Of a stretch of 64,000 nt of DNA, positions 33,270 to 44,519 are shown in pieces. The DNA is from Cryptomeria japonica (lineage: Eukaryota > Streptophyta > Pinopsida > Cupressales > Cupressaceae): NCBI RefSeq assembly GCF_030272615.1, contig NC_081411.1:180442977-180506976 (forward strand), in the 5' to 3' direction. Made by a program: the position numbers and the translations under genes. How positions within the stretch are numbered: the first letter of the stretch is position 1; each line of letters begins with the position of its first letter. The notes under the pieces were generated by a model. It did no database searches and was not told where the DNA came from. It saw only the letters and a program-made list of their open reading frames with translations.

Positions 33270-34188
33270 TGTTGTCATTGATGTCAATTAACTGGTAATT
33301 ATATTGTTGATATTATTGTACTATCATTATTGTAATTGGTAGGAAGAATTTGTGGAGTGAACCGATAACTAGTGTAAACCTTATCTATTGATGTAACTGG
33401 TAAACCCCACTTGTTGTTTTTGATAAACCCTAACCACTTAAGTCTGGTGAATTGGTTATATTGGTTTATGATTTGATGATGAGCGGTAAGGATTATGACA
33501 TGTATGATTATTGTATGAAGATAGTTCCAAGAGATTTTGGCAAGTTGTTGTAAAGGTTTTTGTCTAGGGAATGAGAAACTGTATTGCATCTAATGCAAAG
33601 CGTGTGATGAGTTACTAAGTTTGATGAAGTGGTGATGAAGGAGAGATCAAGGTTTTCTTGATTGATGTGTAGAGATTGATATGTAATCCAATGGTCATAC
33701 TTGAACTGATTTGTTTATAATATCTATGAGAATTAGATTTTTGTTGTGTTACTAACCTGATTGATTTGTTTATAAGGCCGATGAAGTTGTTTAGTTTAAT
33801 GAGTTGGCAAAGAGTGAGCATAGATCAATTGAGTGTGTGGTTGCCAAATCGGATGATGTATCTATAGTTTGAGTAAAGATAGATAGGAACACGAAATGGA
33901 TCTGATCAAGCAACTCGAGTGCTATTCAGATGGATCAGCAAACTCCCATTGTTTTCTAACAATTACAATAGAATTGAAATCCCCTAACTGGGTAAGCTCT
34001 AACAAGCTTGGTGTTATTCAAATCCTCTAACAAGGTGATCCATTAGATTGGATTTTCCTCTACTGAGGTTACTCCTTATAGGGTATTGCTTCTAACAAAG
34101 CATTTGTAGTCAATCCCTTAACCGGGTGATTCTTAACAGGATCAGTTCTTAACAGGACTTTTTGTAAAGCTTTAACAGGCTAGGCTCC
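33270..34188 (+). repeat. Element H: LTR fragment of a D-like family, cut by I
   Basis: Starts TGTTGTCATTGATGTCAATT, the same start motif as other LTRs here, and carries the block TCCTCTAACAAGGTG also seen in D (as its complement). It ends abruptly at 34188 where the LTR of element I begins. No coding region is seen. The rest of H should lie beyond the right edge of the window, on the far side of I. Confidence 0.65.
33960..34175 (+). repeat. Micro-hairpin array in H LTR
   Basis: A run of adjacent hairpins: CCC-CTAACT-GGG near 33981, AAGCT-CTAACA-AGCTT (33994-34009), CCT-CTAACA-AGG near 34024, ATCCA-TTAGAT-TGGAT (34038-34053), CCTC-TACT-GAGG near 34057, TGCTT-CTAACA-AAGCA (34087-34102), CCC-TTAACC-GGG near 34115, TGATTC-TTAACA-GGATCA (34127-34144) and AGTTC-TTAACA-GGACT (34144-34159, with G-U pairs in RNA). 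Stems differ, loops are nearly constant. This is the clearest copy of the array. Confidence 0.8.
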
Positions 34189-37100
34189 TGTTAGTGAATA
34201 GATTTTGTCTTTCTTTAAATTGAATTGATTCTAAGCTCTACTACCCCTTTGAAAGAGAAAAGTTCACCTAAACAATTGGGTAAGTGTGACATACATCACT
34301 TCCCTCTAAATTTTAGATAGGTACAACTCCCTCCATGAGTTATTCAGGGAATAATCTAACTAAATAAATTGATATGCTTTTAACCTGAAAGCACGTAAGG
34401 CCGCCTACTTCATTATTTGATGAGAGGCCACAAAATATGTAAAATATTTCAGGATAATTTTCTACGAAGTGCTTCACCACAAATATCAAAAGAAATCAAA
34501 GAAAAGTTTAATAACACTGATTTCAGTACTTCTTAAGAATAAACAAGAGAAACAAAGTCTCTTTTTAACTAAATATCTGTCCAAAGAACACAGAAAGAAG
34601 CACCATATTGATAACAACATCCATCGTCAGAAAGGTAATCATAGACATTTTGATTAGGTTAATATTTGCAAAGAAATACCACACCACAGATTCAAACTCA
34701 AAGATTTTCCACCTCAAAATACATATGATCTTTATATATGTATTCCATGCAACAAATACATAACAATACACGCATAAGTTCTTTCCAAGTTCAGATTCTG
34801 AAAAACTTGATCACTTCCTTCAGACCAAACTAAAAATTCTAAAAATCTTAGTATATTTTCTAACCCTTTCTCTATCTATCTTCATCTAATTTATAGTAGT
34901 CTTTAAAGAACAAAGGAGGTCTCCCTCAAAACTCGACCTCCTCTAAAAATGTTATAAAAACCAACAAATTATTTAGGGGACAAATGTCCCAAAGTCATTG
35001 CAAGGTTATGAAAAGCATATAAAATAAAAACAAAGCATTAGCATCATGCTATGCCTCTTCTCCATCGTCATCCTCTCCTCCACTTTTCTAGGCATAGTAG
35101 GTGCTTGCAAGCTCTTGAATTATAGACTAACTCGGATTTTTCATGCCATTGATCTTTGCTTTTGCGGCTTCCTTGTCCCACCCGTGTTTCACCATTTTCT
35201 CGGCATGCTTAGGTAACTGATCATTACCAATGAACATCATAGACTCAATTCAGGCGATTTGTGTTATATCTTCAGGAGTGAAGTTGCCTTTGGCCTTAAC
35301 TTTCTCCATGTGTAGGCTAAATGCCTTTACTGCGTCCTATGTGTTTAGCCCACAAAGTCCCAATTGCCAATCATGGTTCGGGTTAACCACTTTATTGTCA
35401 CTGACCAAGCTACAATAAAGTTCTTGAAGCTCGTAAATAGAGGCCCTGACATCAGAAATCATAGACTTGAATGTAATTACCTACCACGCTATAGTTTTCT
35501 TCAATATGAAAAGTTGGCACTCATCAGTTACCAATTTAATTGAATTTTCTACTAAAAACTTTGTGGCTCTGTATTCTTCTATCTTGGTGAGCATGGGTAA
35601 TACATTTTCCCATTTATTTTCTTCCTTTTCCCATGGCACAATCTGATTTTGAATCTCCACAGTGAGGTTTTGCATTTCATCACATAGCTTCTTGGAATTT
35701 GTAATATATTTTTCACCATCTCTAATCACTCCTTCAATCCATTTCTCTACGGCCCCTGCGATGCTCTTGGCTCGCTAAACATGATTCATTAGTTTCTTGT
35801 TCTTTGGTGAAGTAGGGTCAAAACTTTCTGAAGCATGCGATATGGGAAGTGCTCCAAAAAAACCTATGCTATCAATGAATTGAGCTAGAATCTTGATATG
35901 TTGTTTTGATTCTCTTTTCTCTTGTCCATATTTTTCTGACCTGGTGAGCATCTTCTTAGTAGACACTTTGAAAAAGTGATTATCAAAGTCCCTGCTCATG
36001 TTCCTGATATCCACTTTGGTGACCTCAAATTCCTTTGCATTTACTTCCTTATTCTCATCTTTGGGCTTATAAGAAGCAATTTCAGCAACCCACCTCCCAG
36101 TCTTTTCATCAGCATCCAATCTGGTGGTTGTTTTGAACTTCTTCTATTTGGGACCCTTCTCCATGTATTTGACCACCATGTCTTGGATTAGGATGGACAC
36201 TAGGATGAAACTCTGTTTCTTGCTTACTGAAGTAGTTAACCATTTGGGAGTTGTACTTGAACTAGCTGTTCCTCCAGTTACTTTAGGTGGGGGTGTCATG
36301 GCTACAGTGATTGCATGAGAATCCATAGTGTTGACAATGTCACTATCAAGGTCCTCGACCTCAAAAATTTGAGTATCAAGGATCTTGTCTTTTACCTTTG
36401 TGTCTTTGACCTGGTCCATTTTCCTCTGTGCAACACTCCGTGACCTTTTTTATCGAGGGGGAAGAAAGTTAAAAGAAAGATTAGGCTCTTGCTTGGCATG
36501 AGATAACTTCTTATTTTTACCTGCATGAACAGGCATAGAAGTGGGGTTAGAAAAACATTTTGGGGAATGTAGAGAGACCACATTATCTCTTGCAGGATCA
36601 ATCTTGATGCCTAATTTCATTGCTCTTTTCTTATCAACCCAATCTTCGGTTCTTTCCAAGACTCTCTTTATTCTAAGTTGTATATCATTGTCTTCTTCCA
36701 CATCCCAATTAATGCAGGATGTTTTGGGTTCAGCTTGGTCTAGATATCCAGGTTCAAAAAGCTCTAGATAATCCTCTTCGATCCCACTTACATCAAGTTT
36801 CACCTGCAGTGAAACTACCTGTTCCAAAACCATTCTCATATTTTCTCTTTTGAACACTTCAAGGTCATCACCACAATCTTCCCAAAAGTCCTCCAAATGT
36901 GGGATTGGAAGATACAGCATCAAACCAAGACTGCATGAGAAACCTTTATTATCAAAGCCCTTCCTTTCATGATACAATAGAAAATTGAAATTCTTCAAGT
37001 CAGCTCCTATGCTCAATGCATCTAACATTGAACTACAAGATAAAATGCCCAATTGAATAGGAAAATGATCCTCCCATTTATCTCTGGGTTGAGATTTTTT

Positions 37101-38921
37101 AATTACGGTAGACAACTGCCTATAGATCTCAACAAGGACAAAACACTCTGAACAAAAGCGAGGAAGTTTGAAAGGCTCTTCTTCAAAACCACCTACCCTT
37201 ATATAATAGAAATGAGGAAATTGAACAAAGAAACTACCATATCTTTTTAGTAATGCTTGGGTATCTTTAGACATCCTTTTAGATTTCATGTTTTTTAACT
37301 CATTACAAAAGTCTCCCAAGAAAAAATTATGTACTCTCCTAAAATCTTGCAATGCATTATCTTTTTACAACATGGGGTAAAATTCATCCACAGAAACATC
37401 TCCTTCAGCAAGTTGCCTAGGTATTCCCATTATTTATTTAACACATGTCAGGCAATATATCAAATATGAGGACATAAAGAAATTTTCCTTGAACTTCTTC
37501 ACCATGCTCAGTTGTTCCCTCATGGAGTTGGCAATAAGCTCTGCCCAGTCAAGATACTGCTTTCCTTCCAACACCAGTTGCACATAACAGTAAATCCAAT
37601 CATTGAAGCTATAGGCCTCAATTGAACCTCTAACTTGGTGTGAGAATAACATAACATCATGGATGTGGGGAAGCATGTGATCTTTGTTTGGATATTTAGG
37701 TAACTTGGAGCCACCCCTCTGAGGAACTTTCAACCAATGCTTCGCTATATTATTTTGGTGTCTGGTTTTATCTGCATTGAACTCAGTGACTAATTGGGTG
37801 GGAGAAAAATTTGAGAACTTATAATTAGGCAATTTGAAAACAGAAGAAATGACTTCCCTATTAATCACGAGGAGGGTTTCACCATTATCTCTCTTGATAA
37901 TTTCAGAAATAGGATCATACCTCGCAATGCACTCCCTAACTAATTCTGGGTAAGGGATAGCAGGAGGAAAGACTTCCACCTCTATGAGGCCACTACTTAG
38001 AATTTCTAAACCAAAAGAACTATCAATTCCTTTAAACACCCTTTCCTTCAAGACCTCTAAATTATCTCCTTTTAGGTTTCTATCACTGCAATGGGTTCTG
38101 TGCAAGCAAGACTGAAAATATTTCCGAAAAGGTGCAGAGTGGACTTCATAATTCATAAATAACAACCCTTATTTCCCCCAGCAAATTTTATTATGAGAGA
38201 GACCAACAGCTGAAAATCATTGGAGAAGAATCAAATCAAAACTCACCTTCACAGTTGAAACCAATTGAACGATTACCAGTAGACAAACTTTCTATCAAAC
38301 ACTCTGCATCAATGAAGAACAAGTTTTAGAAATTAATCACTTCATACCTTATAGCAAATGAAGTGATAAAAGCTCATTTAGTGCATTAATTTCGGCCATC
38401 AACTCAAATGTGTTGAGCATTGGGATTTGACATCACACGTGTGTATTGAATGCATGGCAGCATTTTTGGGGTAACCGCCAATTCCCAAAAATGATGACTT
38501 GCCTTCAAAAATCAGCTAGTTGACGTCACCTGAGATATGGTTCAATCTTCATCATACTTAGAAATAAATGGGTCATCATGTCGTTTAGTCCATGGGACCC
38601 ACCTGATTTGAACATGCATGAACAATTTGAACTAACTTCATGAGGGTTCAGGTAGTTCAAAGTGTACGTTGTGCCAAGGAAATTTTACTTTGAAAAGATT
38701 AACTTTTGTTAACTGTGGCTGGCCTTTTGAACTTTATCGAACATGTTGAACATCACTGAACTATTTGAACTAGGTTCAAACAATTCACGGTCTAGAGAAA
38801 GAGGATATGAAACATCATCCGCGACCGTGAAATAGAACTGCTGCAAAACACTTGAGTGAATGTTAGCCTGGAAACATTTTAGACACAACTTAGAACATGT
38901 AGTACCTAAATGAACATTACA
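34189..38921 (-). repeat. Element I 3' LTR, at least 4.45 kb, containing an ORF
   Basis: Homology to the right copy covers 34189 to 38642, where the right copy meets the window edge. The outer end is TGTTAGTGAATAG, matching TGTGAGTGAACAT at 59549. The inner boundary is not fixed by comparison. ATTACA at 38916-38921 followed by AACTCCTTTC (GAAAGGAGTT in element sense, a possible polypurine tract) is my best candidate and gives TGT...ACA ends. About 860 bp of non-coding LTR (34189-35048) lies between the ORF end and the LTR end. Confidence 0.8.
35049..38156 (-). pseudogene. Long ORF inside the 3' LTR of element I
   Basis: Starts at the ATG complementary to 38154-38156 (MNYEVHSAPFRKYFQSC) and runs in one frame for about 1,035 codons to TAG complementary to 35049-35051, with about ten in-frame stops but no frameshift. 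Visible features: an early motif INREVISSVFKLP, similar in shape to ITKEAVKAVTGLP of ORF2 in B; WLKVPQRGGSKLPKYP; YGSFFVQFPHFYYIRVGGF; a Pro/Thr linker TPPPKVTGGT; and an acidic end GEDDDGEEA. No enzyme motif, membrane span or signal peptide is evident. Most stops are sense codons in the right LTR copy. It may be a retroelement accessory protein with a plant mobile-domain-like start; function unknown. Confidence 0.75.
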
Positions 38922-39268
38922 AACTCCTTTCAAAATGGTTCAAGGGGTTCATGAGTTTCAAATAGACCATTGAAACTTGGCGCTATAGATTAACAGACGA
39001 TTTACAAGTAAATTAAGGATTGAACCAAGGAATTTTTAACAAGATAAAGGCTCAAATAAAATTTTGTAGGGCGACTTACTCTTGTTATGAGGGATGAATG
39101 ACAGGATAATATTGGCTCTGATTGGGGATTGTATTTTGTGAAAAATGCAAAGAACTCTAAATCTTTGGTTCACACAATAAAAATGGAAAGGGGACAAAAG
39201 GACACACACCAAAAAGGCACAAAGCAAACAACTAACCTACTATGTACATGAACTCTTGGTCATAGATT
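38922..39268 (-). other. Element I region between integrase end and LTR
   Basis: Non-coding stretch after the integrase stop. AACTCCTTTC at 38922-38931 may be the polypurine tract. A purine run AAATGGAAAGGGGACAAAAG at 39181-39200 is on the wrong strand for that role. Nothing else was recognised. Confidence 0.4.
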
Positions 39269-40360
39269 TCAAAGTTTATAGAGCTTAAAGTCTTGCCCAT
39301 TATAGGTGTAGGGCATAACCATTCCATCAGAATAATTCAGTCTGAATGCATTCGGTCCCACTACTTCATGGATCTTGAACGGACCTTTCCAAAATGAATC
39401 AAATTTTCCATGGGCACCCTTTGGTTCCCTTCTTTTGTCCCACAATAGTACTTCATCCCCTTTTAGGAACCCTCTTGGTCGAACTCTCATATTGAATATT
39501 TTCTTCACCCTGTTCTGATGCTCAATAATTCTATCCACTAACATCTCTCTTTCCTCTTCCAACTTCATCAAATACATGACTCTCTTTTCCAAAGCATTTT
39601 GGAAGAAGGAGTCCTCAATTACGGTTTGAAGTCTCGCCGCTACCAATTCCAAAGGTAAAGAAACCTTTGTGCCAATCCCATACACCAGTTCATAAGGTTC
39701 CATTCCAATTTCTCTTTTAGGAGTAATTCTATCTACCCATGACGCTTCATATACCTTTTTATGCCAGTTCCGGGCATTATCATGAACTAACTTCTTCATG
39801 ATGGTTACCAGGTTCTTGTTGCTGGATTCTGCTAACCCATTACCTTGCAGAAAGTAATCAGAGGAATGTGAAAGAGTAATTTGATGTTAATAATAGAACA
39901 TAGTCAACTCTTCAAAGGAGAAATATGATGCATTATCTGTGACAATCTTCTGAGGGACCCCAAAACGGACTAAAATGCAATCTTTGAGAAAATTACATAC
40001 AACCTCTGAGTTCGCCTTCTTAGTGGGGACAACCTCTACCCACTTAGTAAAATAATCTTTTTCTATCAGAATATACATATGGCCAACACTGGAATGAGGA
40101 TTTATTGGACCAATGAAATCAATACCCCATTGTTTGAAAGGTTCATCCACTACCACAGGCCTTAAAGGTAGAGCAGTTAAATGTGGTTTTCCAGAAAAGA
40201 GTTGGAATTTTTCCCATCCCTTAACATAATTATATGCATCACGAAACATACCAGGCCAATAAAAACAATTTCTTAAAATATTAAAAGTAGTTACTGAGGA
40301 TGAGAAATGTCCACCACAGGCTTCATCATGATAAACTTCCCGAAGATTTCGCTATTGAGG
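39269..40360 (-). pseudogene. Element I integrase
   Basis: Zinc-binding region shows YHDEACGGHFSSS (the two His), but the following Cys pair is degenerate (GWEKFQ). Core: WGIDFIGPINP, KIVTDNASYF and QGNGLAESSNK supply D, D and E. A TAA-type stop follows TMFYY near 39884. The C-terminal part has PKREIGMEPYELVYG, RVRPRGFLKGDEVLLWDKR, then GKFDSFWKGPFKIHEVVG and ends QDFKLYKL. These are the Ty3/Gypsy integrase C-terminal pattern; no chromodomain is seen, in line with Tat rather than chromovirus. Confidence 0.9.
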
Positions 40361-40924
40361 CTTATCTACACATCTCAAATAGGTACCATCCAAGCCTTTT
40401 TTGTACAAAATGTCTTGCCAAATAACATACTTAGTTGCTTTCAATTTGAGATTCCTTTATTCTTTAGTTGAAAAATGACTCAAGCAACTACCATAGGTCA
40501 AATAATAAGCTACATCAGAAAACCATGTATCTTGCAACCCAACAAATAGAGTTAATGGTAGCTCTTTTTTTGTCTCCATCTTATTTTCTGCTATTAATTT
40601 TCATAAGCTCTATCCTTCAACCTTCTTTATAGGATGAATATCCAAATCATATTAATGAATTTTGGTTACCCATGTCACTCTTTTATTAAGTCCAACTTCT
40701 TGTTGAGTCAAAATATTTTTCGCTGTAGAATCTGGAACAAACACCATAAAGTGAGAGTGCAGAATATAATACCTGAATTGTTTAACTGCTTTAACCATGA
40801 CAAAGGCTTGTTTTTCTAAGAGTGGATACTTAAGCTCATTTTTCTTAAGAGGGACACTCATGAATGCTATAGGTGCTTCAGTCCTAGATTCATCTATCTG
40901 TAATAATATTCCCGACATTGTATG
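40361..40924 (-). pseudogene. Element I canonical RNase H, downstream half
   Basis: Reads MSGILLQIDESRTEAPIAFM, then SVPLKKNELKYPLLEKQAF and FRYYILHSHFMVFV. This is the RNase H that normally follows Ty3/Gypsy RT. Its upstream half is at 55252-55300 on the other side of element B. The stretch 40361-40651 is a degenerate linker toward integrase, and no second RNase H is found in it. Confidence 0.85.
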
Positions 40925-41723
40925 TGTTGGCAAATGCACACTCCAATGAGATATTGTAGGTGATTGAAGGTTTTGTCATTGATGGCAACCTTACAATCCT
41001 ATGACACCGGCAAGACAATTTACTGGCACCAGCAAAGATAGAATCTACACTGGCACATAAAGACCACCAGTAGTAAAAGGAAGCATACCGGCATAGAAGC
41101 CGATAGGAATTTTGTTTGTAATATATTTTGTTAATTATTGTAAAATCATTGTAAGCTGACTTGGAAAGTTGTAAAATGACTCATATATATAAGAGATCAT
41201 TGTAGAACATTTTGTAATAGATGGAAGGAAATATATAGGCAAAATAAGGTAGACCTATTATCCAAATTATAGGTTAAGGGTTTATGTATGAAGCAGAGCT
41301 ATAAACCAGTACTGGATCTGACATAGTAGATGCTATTTTGAAGCAGTATAAGACATTGGATTTATATAATCCATTTTGTAAGTCAGTGAGACTTCCTATT
41401 TTGTAATTGAGTAGTGAGCTCTAGGCACTTGGCCTTCCTGCATGTGTAGGCCCCTCTTGTAGCAGTAATATTCTCTTATTGGCCAGTAAGTGAATATTGT
41501 GGGTCACAAATCCCACTGAAGTTTTTCCCACACTGGGTTTCCTCATTAAACTACTGTGTTATGGTGTGTTTTTCATGTGGTTGCTGTTATCTTTGTTTAT
41601 TGCATTATTTCTTGTTTACCAGTATACAATATTGATATGCTTTACATGTTTTAAGTTAAGAAAATCTTATAACTGGTTAGATACTAATTCACCCCCCTCT
41701 CAATATCTGTGGGAATCCTAACA
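40925..41723 (+). repeat. Element B 5' LTR (799 bp)
   Basis: Begins TGTTGGCAAATGC, ends GGAATCCTAACA. Includes TTTGTCATTGATGGCAAC near the start, GGCCTTCCTGCATGTGTAGG, GTGGG-TCACAAAT-CCCAC (41499-41516) and TTCACCCCCCTCTCAA near the end. Confidence 0.95.
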
Positions 41724-41725
41724 AT

Positions 41726-41736
41726 TGGTATCAGAG
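41726..41736 (+). promoter_or_regulatory. Element B primer-binding site
   Basis: TGGTATCAGAG two bases after the 5' LTR, complementary to the initiator Met-tRNA 3' end. Confidence 0.9.
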
Positions 41737-41794
41737 TTTGGTCCTCTATTTTCAGAAGCCTAATAGCTTGAGGAAGATCTTAACACTGGTAGAG

Positions 41795-42724
41795 ATGGAA
41801 AACTTGATGAAGCAATTAGAAGCACCTCTCTCAGACTATGATGCAGAAAAGTTAAAAAATATCAAACTTGAAGATGATTTAAAGGCTGCACAGGATATTA
41901 TTCAAGCACTTCAAGAAAATCTTACCATTGCAAGGAATAAGAGAAGAGAACTTTGTGAAAAGATGCAAAATGAGAATGATGAAAAGGAAACTCTTAGTGA
42001 TCTGATGAATAAGATGAAACAAGAAAACATGACAACAAAGAATGAGATGTAGGATATGACTATGAGATTTTGTAAAGAAATTGAAGATAGAAAGAAGAAT
42101 GAAGAAGACCTGACTAGAATACTAAATGATGCTGCAAATGAAAACACAAGACTTAGTTATGAAAATAATATGTTGAAGACAAATTTGATGCATGCACAAA
42201 ATAACTCAAATGGACTCATGAGACAGAAAGGTATCTTGGAAGGAGAACTGACTACTGTAAATCAGCACAAAGAAAAATTAAAGAAAAGCTTAGAAGAACT
42301 TGGTGACTTGTTGAAGAATCAGAAACCTAATGGTGACACTAATGGCCTTGGCTTTGAAGCTGGTGAAAGCTCCGGTACTACAAACACACAGGATCAAGGC
42401 AAACTGGTAAGACAACCTACTGCTTATAAATTTAATGGCAAATGCTTTAACTGTAACAAGTATGGTCATCAAGAAAATCAATGTAGATCTAGAAATTATC
42501 AGAATACCAATACACCCACTAGTCAATATTCAAAATGCAACAAAGTTGGTCACAATTCAGAGAATTGTAGAATGAATGTAAGATGTTATGTTTGTGGAAG
42601 ATTTGGACACTTATCTAATCAATGCAGAACACAAACCGACATAGGATATGGAAAAGCTATTTAGAAAAATAATGTGACTTGTTATGCTTGTAACAAGATT
42701 GGACATATTGCAAAATTTTGTTGA
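41795..42724 (+). pseudogene. Element B ORF1: coiled-coil zinc-knuckle protein
   Basis: The ATG at 41795 (MENLMKQLEAPLSDYD) opens a Glu/Lys/Asn-rich helical region with heptad-like Leu and Ile spacing, about 170 residues. After GLGFEAGESSG come four zinc knuckles or remnants: CFNCNKYGHQENQC, a degenerate SKCNKVGHNSENC, CYVCGRFGHLSNQC and CYACNKIGHIAKFC. TAG at 42050-42052, TAG at 42662-42664 and TGA at 42722-42724 interrupt a single frame. A short basic tail follows. It is homologous to ORF1 of D. The likely role is RNA binding and particle assembly in place of gag. No classic Copia gag domain is visible before the knuckles. Confidence 0.8.
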
Positions 42725-43212
42725 AGTAAGTCCTCACTGGTAAATAACAAAGGTCCTAGTTTGAAAGGTAAAGAAAAAGTTGAAGAGGTAAAGCGGGAAT
42801 TCTCAAAATAATGGATCAGGAAATCAGAACTAAATGGTGATAGAAATACTCCTCCACCGACAGAACAGAGTAACACTCCATTGGCATGAGACTCTTCATC
42901 CAACTGAAGAAAATTCCTTTGAGGGTTTGGCAATCAAATGTGAAACATGCTATTATTCCCTCCGTTGATGGTGAGAAGTTGAAATTACTTCTATATCGGT
43001 AAATAAGTTAAGTCATTACTTAACCGACAAGCATTAAATGTGGTGGTTGGCAAAATTAACATTATAAATCAAGTGTTTTGGCTCCAATTTTATTTCACCA
43101 AGCATTCAAACCTTCAAGAGCACGAAAATTCTAGAGCAAAGGCATTCCGAGCAAAGAAGTGAAGCAACTCATCAAGAAATCATTCCTAAGGTAGATAAAG
43201 GTATTTATAATC
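42725..43212 (+). other. Element B ORF1-ORF2 spacer
   Basis: The remaining tail of ORF1 in the same frame reaches about 42830 with further stops, then about 380 bp of AT-rich DNA without a recognised coding block precede the ORF2 ATG. Confidence 0.5.
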
Positions 43213-44519
43213 ATGGCTTCTTCATTTGTTCCTAAATTCATAGCAAACCCTACTATTGTCAAAGTGATTAAACACCCTAGACCTATATTTTAGTTAGTTC
43301 CTGAAATTGCCAAGAAAGATGATAATGTTGGTACTTTTTCTCAAATCCCTAAAGGAGTAGTTTTTGTTGAAGACCCTAGAATGTACATACATTGTCACAT
43401 AGAAGAATTAGGTGATGAGGAAATCAAGAACATGTATAAATCAGTAATCTATGACAATTCCAATAATGTTAAACCTGAACACAAGATAGTAGAAACCCTA
43501 GGTTTCACTGAAATTCTCAGTATTCCAGATTTCTCTAAGGATGTTATAAGGATAATTTTAAGCAGGGTACATGGTGCATTCTTTTGGTTGGACTCAGTTC
43601 AAAAAATCACTAAAGAGGCAGTAAAAGCTGTGACAGGGTTACCTTCCACTGGTAACAGGCCTAATAAAACAAAGAAGGTCTCAAATGACCTAGTGATTAA
43701 CCTAACCGGCGCAACATTTGACAAGAGATCTTTAAGGGTAAATGATGTAACAGATATCAATGTCAGATTCATTAGTATGATCTTAGGCTACAAAACCACA
43801 CATGCAAATAGGTTACACTCAGTCTCTAGCCTATGCATAAAGAGTGCCTATGAAATGATTAATGATAATGCAAAAATAGATGTGTGTGAATCGCTGAAAG
43901 ATGAGCTAATTGAAAACTTGGGAAAGATTAAGAAAGACAAAAAGGGGACATTCAGATTTGGAAATCTACTTGTCTATCTAATGCTACACATAATCAAACA
44001 AGTGCCCGGTATAGGTAACAAAAATATTGGTTTTGATATACTAGTAGGCAAGCAATTGTCAGATTTACTAAACAACATGGGAGAGAATAGAGAAAAGAAT
44101 ATAGATGAGTACTTTCAGGCATTGAAGGCCCAAATGAAGACAAGAGTCAGATTGTCACAAGAAATTATAAACAAGTATAAGGATGAAATTTGTTTTGTTA
44201 TAAATAAGGATGAAATTTGGATGGAGGCAGCTATCCCAAGAACCATTTGGGTTACTGAAATGGGGCATGAAACTGATGATCACATAATTGAAACATATGC
44301 AAAAGCCCTCCTGGAAGCACTTAAGGAACCTAAAGAAGAGGTATTTGGTAGTGCTGAGACTATTGAAAACCAAATTCAATCAAAGAAAAGGGTTAAGAAG
44401 GTTGAAGCAACAGTTAGAAGAGGATCCAGGAAAGCAAAAGCTATTAAGGATGATGTACTCAAACAAACTGGTATTACTGAAAATGAGTTACAAGCACTTC
44501 AACCGGAAACTCACCTTTC
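43213..44519 (+). pseudogene. Element B ORF2, N-terminal part
   Basis: ATG at 43213 (MASSFVPKFIANPTIVKVIK) with one stop, TAG at 43291-43293, then 383 uninterrupted codons. Blocks shared with D are VIRIILSRVHG, a KDEICFVI-type motif and ETYAKALLEAL. The motif ITKEAVKAVTGLPSTG recalls the plant mobile-domain-type pattern and also INREVISSVFKLP in the LTR ORF of element I. Lys-rich C-terminal region. Element C interrupts after codon 435. The frame continues across the insertion when one CTTTC copy is removed (codon split T-C/A). It is the longest clean coding stretch in the window, yet its function is unknown. Confidence 0.8.

Noticed and set aside
33960-34175. CRISPR-like or simple tandem repeat
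   Set aside because: Unit sequences differ; only loop and self-complementarity are kept, and the context is a plant LTR.
38922-39268. A firm inner end of the element I LTR
   Set aside because: Only one copy of this part lies in the window, so 38921 is a candidate based on TGT...ACA ends and a short purine run, not a proven boundary.
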